Below are positions 19,024-27,955 of a stretch of 64,000 nt of DNA, piece after piece. Positions within the stretch are counted from its first letter, which is position 1. Each line of letters starts with the position of its first letter. Source of the stretch: Gemmatimonadota bacterium (GTDB taxonomy: Bacteria; Gemmatimonadota; Gemmatimonadetes; Longimicrobiales; Gaopeijiaceae). The notes under the pieces were generated by a model. That model did not search any database, had not been told where the DNA came from, and saw only the letters and a program-made list of their open reading frames with translations. The stretch lies in assembly GCA_026706635.1 (NCBI GenBank), contig JAPOYJ010000038.1, forward strand, positions 1 through 64,000, in the 5' to 3' direction. A program made the position numbers and the translations under genes.

Positions 19024-19979
19024 CGCTCGGCGACCTCGGAGACCGTCACGGAGTCCGGCGAGATCTCGGCGGAGACGAAGGCGGGCAGCCCCTCCACCCA
19101 GAGCGCGACTCTCGCCTCGCCGCTCTCGCCGATCGCTGCCTGCACCGCCTCCAGCTCGGCCGCAACGCGCACCGAGAGGCTCGACGCTTCGACCTGCTCC
19201 AGCAGCTGGTCGGCACCGAGGAGGGTGACGGTGGCGGTCGCCGAATCGAGGTCGAGCGAGGCACCCCCGTCGGGCAGCTCGATCTGCAGTGGCACCAGCG
19301 CCCGCCTGCTCTTGGGGGCAGCGTCGACGGTGAGGGTCGCGGACATCGGGCTGACCGCAAGCTCCGCCATGCCGGTCGTGTCGACCACCACCTCGAACTT
19401 CCCGCCTCCGTCAATCCGGCCGAGGTCGAAGGGCGCGAGGAACACGGTCTGGAGCTCGTCCACGATCTGCGCCGGGCCGCGCACGTTGATAAAGAGGAGG
19501 TTGGCGCGGGGAGGGCGGACGAGCGCCAGAGTCTCCGGAAGCTCGCCCGTAAGCCGCACAGAGACGGGAATCTCCTCCTCCTTGATGCGCCCAAAGGAAA
19601 GACGCACGGTGCTCGGGTGGAGATCCTCGATCGTGACCTCGTTGCGGTCGACGCCCGTGACCCAGTCGCGCATCAGAGTCAGCACCGAATCGGCGCTCGT
19701 GACCGAGTCCACGCGAATGGCCACCTTGGGGCGCGACATCGCAACGCGCAGGATGTCGCCCAGCGGACCGCTCACGCTCATCTGAACCTCGCCGGGCGAT
19801 GGATCCCCGATCAGATACCAGTCCCGGTGCACATGCTCGACCCGCACCTCGACGGCTGGAATCGCGAGGCGCTCCGGGCGGTCGTCTGACAGGCGCATCG
19901 TCACCCAGAGGATCGCGGCCAGGACCAGGGCGCTGATCTTGAGGCGCCAGTTGCGCGCCAGGATGCCGGGGAGCGCCAA
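19020..19979 (-). CDS. YbbR/CdaR-like membrane-anchored protein
   Basis: A 319-residue protein with one N-terminal membrane segment (RNWRLKISALVLAAILWVTM) followed by four YbbR-type beta repeats, the fold of CdaR, the extracytoplasmic regulator of the diadenylate cyclase CdaA. No cdaA is visible nearby, so the role here is inferred from the family only. The TTG start at 19979 lies one base after the thioredoxin-gene stop (TAGATTG). A longer frame reaches 20033 but overlaps that gene's coding end. It ends inside the tsaD start. Confidence 0.82.
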   Translation of the reverse strand: MALPGILARNWRLKISALVLAAILWVTMRLSDDRPERLAIPAVEVRVEHVHRDWYLIGDPSPGEVQMSVSGPLGDILRVAMSRPKVAIRVDSVTSADSVLTLMRDWVTGVDRNEVTIEDLHPSTVRLSFGRIKEEEIPVSVRLTGELPETLALVRPPRANLLFINVRGPAQIVDELQTVFLAPFDLGRIDGGGKFEVVVDTTGMAELAVSPMSATLTVDAAPKSRRALVPLQIELPDGGASLDLDSATATVTLLGADQLLEQVEASSLSVRVAAELEAVQAAIGESGEARVALWVEGLPAFVSAEISPDSVTVSEVAER

Positions 19980-19980
19980 T

Positions 19981-20613
19981 CTACTCTGTCGCCGCAGGGG
20001 CCGAGCCGTCGCGGTCGGAAGGGGCGGGGGCACCCGTCCCGGCGCCGTCCACCAGCCGCCGCACCAGCTCGATGTTCGTCGGCGAATCCCAGGTGGTCGC
20101 GCCTGCCACCTTCTTGTAGATGTAGCCGTCCCGTCCGATCAGGAACGACTCCGGGACGCTGTACGTCCGGTAGATTCTCTGAATCTCGCCCTCTGGGTCG
20201 AGCAGTATCGGGAAGGTCAGCCCCAGATCCTCGGCAAAGGCGACCGGGTCTCCGCCGCCGCCCAGGGCGGAGCGGATGCCCGCCTGCGGCGCGTCAATGC
20301 TGACTGCGGCAATCTCGAAGTCGCCGCGCCCGAAGAGGTCGTAGAGGCGCTGCATCGACGGCATCTCCTCCCTGCACGGGGCGCACCACGTCGCCCAGAC
20401 GTTGAGGAGGAGCACCTTGCCCCCGAATGTCGCCAGGGTAACCTCGCCGCCGTGGACGTCCGCAACCGAGAAGTCCGGCGCGGGGGACCCGGCCGAGACC
20501 GGGCGCGCTCCCACGCCGCTCCGCAAGACGCCTGCGGCAGCTGCTACGGCGACGATCACCGCGGCCACCCCGATCAACCGTCCGAGGACCCCCTGGCGCG
20601 TCTGGTCGGCCAC
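19981..20613 (-). CDS. TlpA/ResA-like membrane-anchored thiol-disulfide oxidoreductase
   Basis: A 210-residue protein. The N-terminal membrane anchor (about 10-30) is followed by an AhpC/TSA-Redoxin domain: APDFSVADVHGGEVTL, then the redox motif LLNVWATWCAPCREEMP, and SVPESFLIGRDGYI with the conserved cis-Pro region. Probably a periplasm-facing reductant for cytochrome c maturation or other thiols; no ccm genes are nearby. A Gly/Ala/Pro-rich acidic tail follows the domain. It sits 6 bases after the PASTA gene and 1 base before the YbbR gene. Confidence 0.9.
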   Translation of the reverse strand: MADQTRQGVLGRLIGVAAVIVAVAAAAGVLRSGVGARPVSAGSPAPDFSVADVHGGEVTLATFGGKVLLLNVWATWCAPCREEMPSMQRLYDLFGRGDFEIAAVSIDAPQAGIRSALGGGGDPVAFAEDLGLTFPILLDPEGEIQRIYRTYSVPESFLIGRDGYIYKKVAGATTWDSPTNIELVRRLVDGAGTGAPAPSDRDGSAPAATE

Positions 20614-20619
20614 CTGCCG

Positions 20620-21510
20620 TCAGCTCCCGTCGCGCGCCGGGCGTCTGCCAGGCCTGTCGAGTGGATTGGGAATAAAGGGCTTGCGAGGCTGCCTAGCCGG
20701 TCTCCCCAGCATCTCCTGGCCGACGACCAGGCGCACCGAGGTGCCAGCCTGGACCTGTGCGCCCGCGGCAGGCCGCTGCGCGAAGACCCGGCCAACGTAG
20801 AGGATGCTGTAGCGCCGCTCGACCGCTCCCACCAGCAGGCCCATTCCGCTGAGCAGCGCCTCGGCCTCGGCCTGGGCGAGGCCCGCCAGCGACGGCATCC
20901 GAGAGGATGGTGGCCCCCTGCTGACGCTGAGGCGCACGGTCGCGGGGATGCCGACCCTAGTCCCCGGGATCGGGTCGATTGCGACTACCCAGCCGCGCTG
21001 CACCTCCGACTCGACGGTGTCGACTTCGACCTCGAAGCCTCCGGCCTCGAGAGCGGCCGTCGCGCGTGCGCCCCTCAGGCGGGTGAGATCCGGCACCGAG
21101 CGGACCTCGGGGCCCAGCGACCGGGTCAGGCGCACCCCTGCGCCCGGGAGCGCAGTGCGGCCCGGGAGCGGACTCTGCCCTATGACCGACCCGGCCGGAG
21201 CGACGGGGTGCCGAACCGAGTCGCTCGAAGTCACGGAGAGGCCCGAGTCACCGAGGAGCGCCACCGCGGCCCCCACCGGCATGCCGCGGACATCTGGCAC
21301 TCCCTGTAGCCCAGGTGGCGGCTCGGGCGCGGGGAAGTAGTGGGTGGTGGCGACCAGATAGCCCGCCAGCATCCCCACGCCGCCGAGACCCAGCGGCACA
21401 GTCAGCCGCCGGACGGGGACTCGCCGCGACCGGAGGCCGCGCCGTCTACGAGCCCTCGCGCGAGGAGGGCTCGCCCTACCAGTGCCCGCAAAGAGGCGTC
21501 GTCGCTTCAC
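20620..21510 (-). CDS. PASTA-domain membrane protein
   Basis: A 296-residue protein: a basic Arg-rich cytoplasmic N-terminus, one membrane segment (LTVPLGLGGVGMLAGYLVATT), then three PASTA repeats (VPDVRGMPVGAAVALL, VPDLTRLRGARATAAL, MPSLAGLAQAEAEALL). PASTA repeats bind peptidoglycan stems or muropeptides in Ser/Thr kinases and PBPs. No kinase or transpeptidase domain is present, so this is a stand-alone PASTA protein, probably envelope-associated. The tail is Arg/Pro-rich. The GTG start overlaps the rsmB stop (GTGA). Confidence 0.85.
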   Translation of the reverse strand: MKRRRLFAGTGRASPPRARARRRRGLRSRRVPVRRLTVPLGLGGVGMLAGYLVATTHYFPAPEPPPGLQGVPDVRGMPVGAAVALLGDSGLSVTSSDSVRHPVAPAGSVIGQSPLPGRTALPGAGVRLTRSLGPEVRSVPDLTRLRGARATAALEAGGFEVEVDTVESEVQRGWVVAIDPIPGTRVGIPATVRLSVSRGPPSSRMPSLAGLAQAEAEALLSGMGLLVGAVERRYSILYVGRVFAQRPAAGAQVQAGTSVRLVVGQEMLGRPARQPRKPFIPNPLDRPGRRPARDGS

Positions 21511-22823
21511 CCGGCCCTCCTCATCCTAGCGGCGAATGCACCGTCGAACCCGTTCTCGTGCGGTAGCAGGCGAAGGCACCCCCGGCCATCGAGATGCCGT
21601 GACGCCCCGCTCCCGGCGTCGATGCGAAAATCCCGGCGACGGGCAAGGAAGTCCCTGATCTGGCACCAGTTCTCCTCCGGCTCGAGGCTGCATGTAGCGT
21701 ACACAAGGAGTCCTCCGGGCGGTACTGCGGAGGCTGCGCCGTCCAGGAGCTCGCGCTGCAGTAGCTGAAGCGACCTAAGCCTCTCCGCGGTGATGCGCCA
21801 CCGCCCGTCCGGACGGCGCCTAAAGGTGCCGGTCCCGGAACAGGGAGCGTCGAGAATCACCGCGTCCGCCTGGGTCACGGGGGGAAAGCGGGCGTCGGCC
21901 ACTACCGTCCAGGGACGCGGCTGCGCGGCACCGGATCGCGCCAGACGATGCCATGCGTCAGTTACCAGCGACAGCCTGGAGGGCGAGATGTCGGCTGCGA
22001 GCACCCGTGCGGCCCTCTCGCCGAGCGCCAGCGCCTTGCACCCGGGCGCCGCGCAGAGGTCGGCGACGACAGAGCCGGCGTCCGGCGCGGCGTATTCCAC
22101 AACCAGCGAAGCTGCCGGATCCTGGATGATGCCCGGTGTCGCCGCCAGCGCATCGGCGGGCTTAGCCCCCGACGGCAGGCGGATCCACACCTCCGCCCCT
22201 GCCCCGACCTCCGCCTCCTCGATCGTGATTCCGGCTCCGGCGAGAGCGGCGACCGCCCCTTCGCGACTCGTCCCAATCGGCCTCATGTAGGTGTCCGCCT
22301 CCCGGTTGTTCATTTCGACCAGCGCCCTGGCACCGACAGCGCCGAAGGCCTCGATCCACCTCTCCACCAACCAGCTCGGATGCGACCCCCACGCCGTCAG
22401 GTAGCCCGCCACGTCGACGACAGGATCCGGGTAGCTCGACCGCACCCAGCCGTGCCTCGCGACCTTCCTCAGCACGGCATTGACCAGTCCGGCGGCGGCG
22501 CGGCCGGGCGAGCGCCGCACATGCTCCACCGATTGCGAGACCGAGGCGTAGTCCGGTACGCTCGTCATCTCCAGGATCTGGAAGGCGCCCATCCTGAGCG
22601 CCCTCCGCACCGGCGGGTCCAGCTTGGCCAAGGCGCGGTCGCAGTAGCGCGCCAGCAGGTGGTCGAGGCGGCCCTGGAGCCGCACTGTGCCGTAGGCGAG
22701 CGCGCGGATCCAGCCACGTTCGGGCGAGTCCTCCGCACCCGACTCCCGCCACGCGACGTCGAGGCGGCGGCCTGCCTCGACCTGCTTCAGGATCGAGGCG
22801 GCCAGCGTCCTCCCGCGAGTCAA
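21507..22823 (-). CDS. rsmB: 16S rRNA m5C967 methyltransferase
   Basis: A 438-residue protein with an N-terminal NusB-like RNA-binding domain (about 1-135, with VNAVLRKVARHGW) and a C-terminal SAM-dependent m5C methyltransferase. It has the SAM loop DLCAAPGCKALAL, the DAPCSGTGTFRRRPDGRW motif with the releasing cysteine, and YATCSLEPEENW with the nucleophilic cysteine. It methylates C967 of 16S rRNA in the known family. The TTG start at 22823 gives the natural domain start. It is the first gene of the minus-strand run, directly downstream of a repeat/operator block. Confidence 0.93.
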   Translation of the reverse strand: MTRGRTLAASILKQVEAGRRLDVAWRESGAEDSPERGWIRALAYGTVRLQGRLDHLLARYCDRALAKLDPPVRRALRMGAFQILEMTSVPDYASVSQSVEHVRRSPGRAAAGLVNAVLRKVARHGWVRSSYPDPVVDVAGYLTAWGSHPSWLVERWIEAFGAVGARALVEMNNREADTYMRPIGTSREGAVAALAGAGITIEEAEVGAGAEVWIRLPSGAKPADALAATPGIIQDPAASLVVEYAAPDAGSVVADLCAAPGCKALALGERAARVLAADISPSRLSLVTDAWHRLARSGAAQPRPWTVVADARFPPVTQADAVILDAPCSGTGTFRRRPDGRWRITAERLRSLQLLQRELLDGAASAVPPGGLLVYATCSLEPEENWCQIRDFLARRRDFRIDAGSGASRHLDGRGCLRLLPHENGFDGAFAARMRRAG

Positions 22824-23150
22824 CGCTTCCGGTCCGGAAAAAATCGCGCGCGGGCAGCGAGGCGCCGGTTTGGAAAGGCTGGCAGCACCGCTACAGGCCC
22901 ACGGGGCAACGCAGAGGACGCCCCGGCGAAAATTGTAAACCTGGAATTACATATTGTAAAGCAAACATTACAGTATAGGCGAGCAAGCGCAGGGGTCCAG
23001 CGGGGTTGCAGCGCCGCTCCTGCCGTGGAAGGTTTGTCCACGGGCTGCCATAGGTCCGTCGGCCGTTGCGTACCTGCCTGGATTCTTGCGCATGGGCCAA
23101 TCCCAAGGCAAATTGATAACGCCTATCGACCCGCCAACGGGAGGCGTGCC
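22824..23150. promoter_or_regulatory. Repeat/operator block and leader shared with the 27.5 kb gene
   Basis: No gene. A 39-bp double operator lies at 22934-22972 (TGTAAACCTGGAATTACA, then TAT, then TGTAAAGCAAACATTACA). A scaffold arm follows, ending GGTTTGTCCACGGGCTGC (23031-23048). The leader CTTGCGCATGGGCCAATCCC and ribosome-binding region ACGGGAGGCGTGCC precede the ATG at 23151. The same order of blocks, inverted, lies upstream of the gene starting at 27535, so the two ends of this locus are inward-facing copies. It may also serve rsmB on the other strand. Confidence 0.7.
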
Positions 23151-24091
23151 ATGTCTGCAAGTTCTCGCCACCGGGATACTCGTTGCCACCGAGTGCGCGC
23201 CGCGCTCCGTCTCGCCCTGGGCGTCTCCGTCCTGGCCGCGGTCGCCGCCTCGGTGGTCGGGTGCGGAGATCCGCAGCAGCCAGTTGCCGAGAATATAGAA
23301 GACCTGACGGTCGAGGTGGGCAGCACCGAGCCGGTCGATCTCGCTGCGCACTTCAGCGACCCGGACGGAGACGAGCTCATGTACGGGGCGAGCTCATCGA
23401 ACACGAGCATAGCCACGGTCAGCGTATCGGGTGCCACGGCGCAGGTGACGGCGGTTGCGGCGGGGAACGCCACGGTGACCGTCACCGTCACGTCGGTCGT
23501 ACCCCGCGTCACGCCGCCCACCGTGACCGTGCTCCCCGACACGGACGCCGTCGCCACCCCGGCGTCCGACGTGGTGGCGGTGTAGCTGAGCGCATCACCG
23601 TCTGGATCGCTGAGGTTGCCCGAGACATCTACCTGCGCCTCCTGTCCGAGAAATACCTCGATGTCCTCGATCGGTTCGCCAGCCTCCGGCGCCCGGTTCG
23701 GCACCGTCACCGTGAAGGTCTGAACGACAGAGAGCTCGCCGGGGTCCGTAGCGGTTACGGTCACCGTGTCGATACCCTGAGACACGCCGCTCACCATGAC
23801 CGCGCTCCCCGACACGGACGCCGTCGCCACCCCGGCGTCCGATGTGGTGGCCGAGTACGCAAGGACATCTCCGTCCTCGTCGCTGAAGTATCCCGCGAGA
23901 TCAACCGACTCGGTGCTGCCGACGTGCACCGTCAGCTCCGGCATACTCCCGACTGCGACTGGCGGCTGGGGATCGCCGCATCCGGCCACCCAGGAGGCGA
24001 CCGCGACCGCGACGGAGACGCTCGAGGCGAGCCGGAGAGCGCCGAGCGTCCGGCGGCGATGAGCATCCCGGCGGCGAGAATCTACAGACAT
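23123..24091 (-). CDS. Cadherin-repeat lipoprotein, opposing partner of the inversion
   Basis: A 322-residue reading frame. The N-terminus MSVDSRRRDAHRRRTLGALR has lipobox WVAGC. Two cadherin-like repeats follow (YFSDEDGDVLAYSATTSDAG and GNLSDPDGDALSYTATTSDA). After about residue 203 the frame runs antisense through the opposing + strand gene and ends in unrelated, basic sequence. Genuine family sequence is therefore 24091 to about 23480; the rest is read-through. The LRR region present in the two paralogs upstream is missing. The ribosome-binding region AACAGGAGGCGTGCC is nearly identical to that of the other members. Probably truncated by the same inversion as its partner. Confidence 0.6.
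   Translation of the reverse strand: MSVDSRRRDAHRRRTLGALRLASSVSVAVAVASWVAGCGDPQPPVAVGSMPELTVHVGSTESVDLAGYFSDEDGDVLAYSATTSDAGVATASVSGSAVMVSGVSQGIDTVTVTATDPGELSVVQTFTVTVPNRAPEAGEPIEDIEVFLGQEAQVDVSGNLSDPDGDALSYTATTSDAGVATASVSGSTVTVGGVTRGTTDVTVTVTVAFPAATAVTCAVAPDTLTVAMLVFDELAPYMSSSPSGSLKCAARSTGSVLPTSTVRSSIFSATGCCGSPHPTTEAATAARTETPRARRSAARTRWQRVSRWRELADMARLPLAGR
23151..23585 (+). CDS. Chimeric, truncated cadherin-repeat lipoprotein (inversion junction)
   Basis: A 144-residue product beginning MSASSRHRDTRCHRVRAALR with lipobox VVGC. It has one cadherin-like repeat (VEVGSTEPVDLAAHFSDPDG...NTSIATVSVSG), then loses similarity. From about 23480 on, its codons are the antisense of the opposing gene (SVVPRVTPPTVTVLPDTDAV is the reverse reading of SGSTVTVGGVTRG...). 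The switch falls in GGTGACCGTCACC (23474-23486), a near-palindrome encoding VTVT-like residues on either strand. So the original 3' part of this paralog was replaced by inverted DNA. The first 110 residues match the three neighbouring paralogs. Confidence 0.6.
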   Translation: MSASSRHRDTRCHRVRAALRLALGVSVLAAVAASVVGCGDPQQPVAENIEDLTVEVGSTEPVDLAAHFSDPDGDELMYGASSSNTSIATVSVSGATAQVTAVAAGNATVTVTVTSVVPRVTPPTVTVLPDTDAVATPASDVVAV

Positions 24092-24125
24092 GGCACGCCT
24101 CCTGTTGGCCGGTCAACATGGGGCA

Positions 24126-25739
24126 TCAATCGCACCTCGGGCCACGCGACATATCGATTCCGTCCAGCCAATCGTCGAACTCGCTCGTGTCGGGCGCGCA
24201 GAGGCCGTCGTTGTCGTCCCAATAGAACCGCCATAGCAACGATAGGTCGAGGAAATCGGGCGGAATCTCGCCGGTGAGCGAATTGTTGTAAGGATACAGC
24301 TCTTCGAGATTCGACAGCCTCCCCAGCTCTGGCGGAATCTCGCCGGTCAGCGAAGTGTCCCAGAGGCCCAGGTGTTCGAGATTCGGCAGGTCGCCCAGCT
24401 CGGGTGGAATCTCGCCGGTGAGTGGATTGCTGCCGAGTGCCAGCGACTCGAGGTTCGACAGACTCGCCAGCTCGGGTGGAATCTCGCCGGTTAGCTCATT
24501 GGCGTATAGTCCCAGGTCCTCGAGATTCGACAGCTCGGCAAGCTCTGGCGGAATCTCGCCGGTGAGTGGATTGCTGCCGAGTGCCAGCGACTCTAGATTC
24601 AACAGACTCCCCAGCTCCAGCGGGATAGCGCCGGTGAGAAAATTGGACCGTAGACGCAGCGTATGGACCCGGCCGTCCGCATCCGTGCTCACCCCGTACC
24701 ACTCGTCGAGCGGTGCATCCGTCAGCCAGTCCGAGTTGATTCTCCAGTTGTCGCCGTCCAGTTCGTCGTAGAGGATCTCCAGCACTTCCCGGTCGGAGAG
24801 GCGGACAGTCATCGCAAGGGCCTGCGTCGCTGAAAGCCCGCCCGGGTCAGTCTCCGCCACCGTCACGTCGGCCGTACCGTGCGACACGCCGCTCACCGTG
24901 ACCGCGCTCCCCGACGCGGACGCCGTCGCCACACCAGCGTCCGATGTGGTGGCCGCGTAGCCGGGCGCGTCACCGTCTGGATCGCTGAAGTTGCCCGAGA
25001 CATCCACCTGGGCCGCCTCTCCGACGAACACCTCGATGTCCTAGATCGGTTCGCCGGCCACAGGCGCCCGGTTCGGCACCGTCACCGTGAAGGTCTGAAC
25101 GGCAGAGAGCTCGCCGGGGTCCGTAGCGGTTACGGTGACCGTGTCGACGCCCTCCGACACGCCGATCACCACAACCGCGCTCCCCGACACAAACACCGTC
25201 GCCACTCGGGGGTCCGATGTGTTGGCGGTGTAGCTGAGCGTATCACCGTCTGGATCGCTGAAGTTGCCCGAGGCATCCACTAGCGCCTCCTGCCCGACGA
25301 ATAACTCTATGTCTTCGATCGGTTCGCCTGCCACCGGGCCCCGGTTCGGCACCGTCACCGTGAATGCCTGATCCGCAGAGAGCCCGTCGGGGTCCGTAGC
25401 GGTGACGGTCACCGTGGCGTTTCCCGCGGCAATCCCCCTCACCAGCGCCGTGGCGTCCGATATCCTGACCGTGGCTATGCTCGTGTTCGACGAGTTCGCC
25501 GCGTAGGTGAGGATGTCGCCGTCGGAATGGCTGAAGTACTCCGCGAGGTCAACCACCTCGGTTATGCCGACCTCGACCGTCAGATTCGGGATGCCCCCGA
25601 CTGCAACTGGCGGCTGGGGATCGCCGCACCCGGCCACCCAGGCGCCGACCGCAGCCAGGACGGAGACGCTCGAGGCGAGGCGGAGAGCGCCGCGGACTCG
25701 GTGGCGACGAGTATCTCGGTGGCGATAACCTACAGACAT
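24126..25739 (-). pseudogene. Cadherin/LRR surface lipoprotein interrupted by one amber codon
   Basis: The N-terminus MSVGYRHRDTRRHRVRGALR has lipobox WVAGC. Two cadherin-like repeats come first, then at 25041-25043 a TAG stands where all paralogs have GAG in GEPIEDIEVFVG. The same frame continues (MFVGEAAQVDVSGNFSDPDG) through a third repeat. It then has an LRR cap (YDELDGDNWRINSDW), six or seven LRRs of the LTGEIPPELG type, and the cysteine-containing C-cap DGLCAPDTSEFDDWLDGIDM. Without the stop it would encode about 537 residues. A single substitution explains the break, so this may be a recent mutation, a sequencing error, or a suppressible stop. Confidence 0.75.
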
Positions 25740-25773
25740 GGCACGCTCCTGTCGGCGGGTCGATATTGGGGTA

Positions 25774-27535
25774 TCAATCGCACCTCGGACCGATCCAACC
25801 GACGAGTCCGTCCAGCCATTCGTCGAACTCGCTCGTGTTCGGCGCGCAGAGGCCGTCGTTGTTGGACCAATAGAATAACCGTAGCGACGATAGGTTGAGG
25901 AAACTGCGCGGAAACTCGCCAGTTAGCTGATTGTGATTTAGAAACATATCTCTGAGATTCGACAGGCTGCCAAGCTCGGACGGAAGATCGCCGGTTAGCC
26001 GATTGATCCTGAGCTCCAGTACCCTTAGATTCGACAGCTGGCCAAGCTCCGGTGGAATCTCACCGGTTAGCTGATTGCCAATGAGCACTAGATGCGTGAG
26101 ATTAGACAGACTTCCAAGCTCTGGCGGAATCTCACCCGTAAGGTCGGTGTTCCTTAAGGTCGAGTACCTTGAGATTCGACAGGCCGCCCAGCTCGGGCGG
26201 AATCTCGCCCGTTAGCTGATTGACGCCGAGACCCAGGGTTTCGAGATTCGACAGGTTGGCCAACTCCAGGGGAATCTCGCCAGTCAGCTGATTGCGCCCG
26301 AGAGCCAGGCGTTCGAGATTCGACAGATTGGCCAACTCTAGGGGAATCTCGCCAGTCAGCTGATTGTAATAAAGTCCGAGGGCTTCGAGATTCGACAAGT
26401 CACCCAGCTCTGGCGGGATCTCGCCGGTTAGCTCATTGACACTGAGATTCAGCCAAGTAAGACTGGACAGGTTGCCAAGCTCGGAGGGAATCTCGCCCGT
26501 AAAGCGGTTGCCCCGCAGTTCCAACTCCTTGAGATTAGGCAGGTCGCCCAGCTCTGGCGGAATCTCACCCGTAAGGTCGGTGTACCTAAGGTTGAGTACC
26601 TTGAGGCTCGACAGGTCGCCCAGCTCAGAGGGAATCTCGCCGGTTAGCGAATTATGGTAGAGATAAAGGTATTCGAGATTCGACAGGTCGCCCAGCTCAG
26701 AGGGAACCTCGCCGGTTAGCGAATTTAATTCCAGACGCAAGGAGGCGAGATTCGACAAGTTGCCCAGCTCGGAGGGAATCTCGCCACTAAGTTCGTTGTA
26801 CCTAAGGTTCAGTTCCTTGAGATTCGACAGGTCGCCCAGCTCGGGCGGAATCGCGCCGGTCAGCGAATTGGAGTAGAAAGACAGGTTCCTCAGGCTCGAC
26901 AGACTCCCTAGCTCTGGCGGAATCTCGCCCCTCAGCGAATTGCTGTCGAGAGACAGGACTTCGAGGTCCGACAGACTCCCTAGCTCTGGCGGAATCTCGC
27001 CCGTCAACCCATTGTTGATGAGGTCCAAAGTACTGAGCGCATCGCCGTCTGGATCGCTGAAGTTGCCCGAGACATCTACCTGCGCCGCCTCCCCTACGAA
27101 TACCTCGATGTCCTCGATCGGTTCGCCAGCTACCGGCGCCCGGTTCGGCACCGTCACCGTGAAGGCCTGATCGGAAAAGAGCCCGTCGGGGTCCGTAGCG
27201 GTGACGGTCACTGTGGCGTTTCCCGCGGCAATCCCCTTCACATGCGCCGTGGCACCCGACACGCTGACCGTGGCTATGCTCGTGTTCGAGGAGCTCGCCG
27301 TGTACGTAAGGGCATCTCCCTCCGGGTCGCTGAAGTACCCCGCGAGGTCAACAGTCTCGGTGCTGCCGACCTCGACCGTCAGCTTCGGCATGCCCCCGAT
27401 TGCGACTGGCGGCTGGGGCTCGCCGCACCCGACGACCCAGGGGGCGACCGCCAGAACGGAGACGCGCAAGGCGAGCCGGAGAGCGCCCCGCGCTCGGTGG
27501 CGGTGAGTAGCTCGGTGGCGACAACCTGCAGACAT
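25774..27535 (-). pseudogene. Cadherin/LRR surface lipoprotein with a single-base frameshift
   Basis: MSAGCRHRATHRHRARGALR with lipobox WVVGC is followed by one full cadherin-like repeat and part of a second. The second runs from SDPDGDALS directly into LRR TLDLINNGLTGEIPP, so the end of that repeat and the LRR cap are missing. About 17 LRRs follow. Near 26155 an extra base (CCTTAAGG here, CCTAAGG in the sister repeat at about 26590) shifts the frame to a quick stop at 26132. The other frame carries on with LTGEIPPELGSLSNLTHLVL and the proper C-cap DGLCAPNTSEFDEWLDGLVG to 25774. The joined product would be about 587 residues. Upstream block and leader are shared with the gene at 23151. Confidence 0.75.
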
Positions 27536-27955
27536 GGCACGCTCCTGTCGTTGGCACCATAGCCCTGAGGTTGGCCCACGCGCAAGAAGCTGGGCAGGCC
27601 GCGGACAATCCTCCCCGGCAGGAGTGGGGCGGCATCCCTGCTCGACCGCTTCACTCGCCTGTCCATACTGTAATCTATGCTTTACATTTTGTAATCCCTG
27701 ATTTACAGTTTCCGTACCCGTGGCTTCGCTCTGCGCTGCTCCTCGGCCCGGTAGCGCTGCCACCAGCCCTTGCAGCCCGCGGGTGCACCCTGGCGGCATT
27801 CGAGGGGCGCTGCATCCGCGCTCGGTCGAGCGTGGTCGCGTGGCTGCCGGGTTATTATATCGATGAACGCGCGAACGATGCCTGCCCCACGATTCCCTCG
27901 TCAGGGTCGGCTGCGTGAATTGCGCCCCGCGAATCTCCAGAGTACGATTTGCCAG
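27536..27955. promoter_or_regulatory. Repeat/operator intergenic region
   Basis: No gene. It holds the leader for the minus-strand lipoprotein gene (27536-27590) and a scaffold arm (GCAGGCCGCGGACAATCCTC, 27595-27614). A 39-bp double operator lies at 27669-27707 (TGTAATCTATGCTTTACA, TTT, TGTAATCCCTGATTTACA). A second, same-orientation arm copy follows at about 27770-27830 (GCAGCCCGCGGGTGCACC, GGCATTCGAGGGGCGCTGC). The block from 27536 to 27707 is the inverted counterpart of 22934-23150. On the + strand it also precedes the PPTase. Confidence 0.65.
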
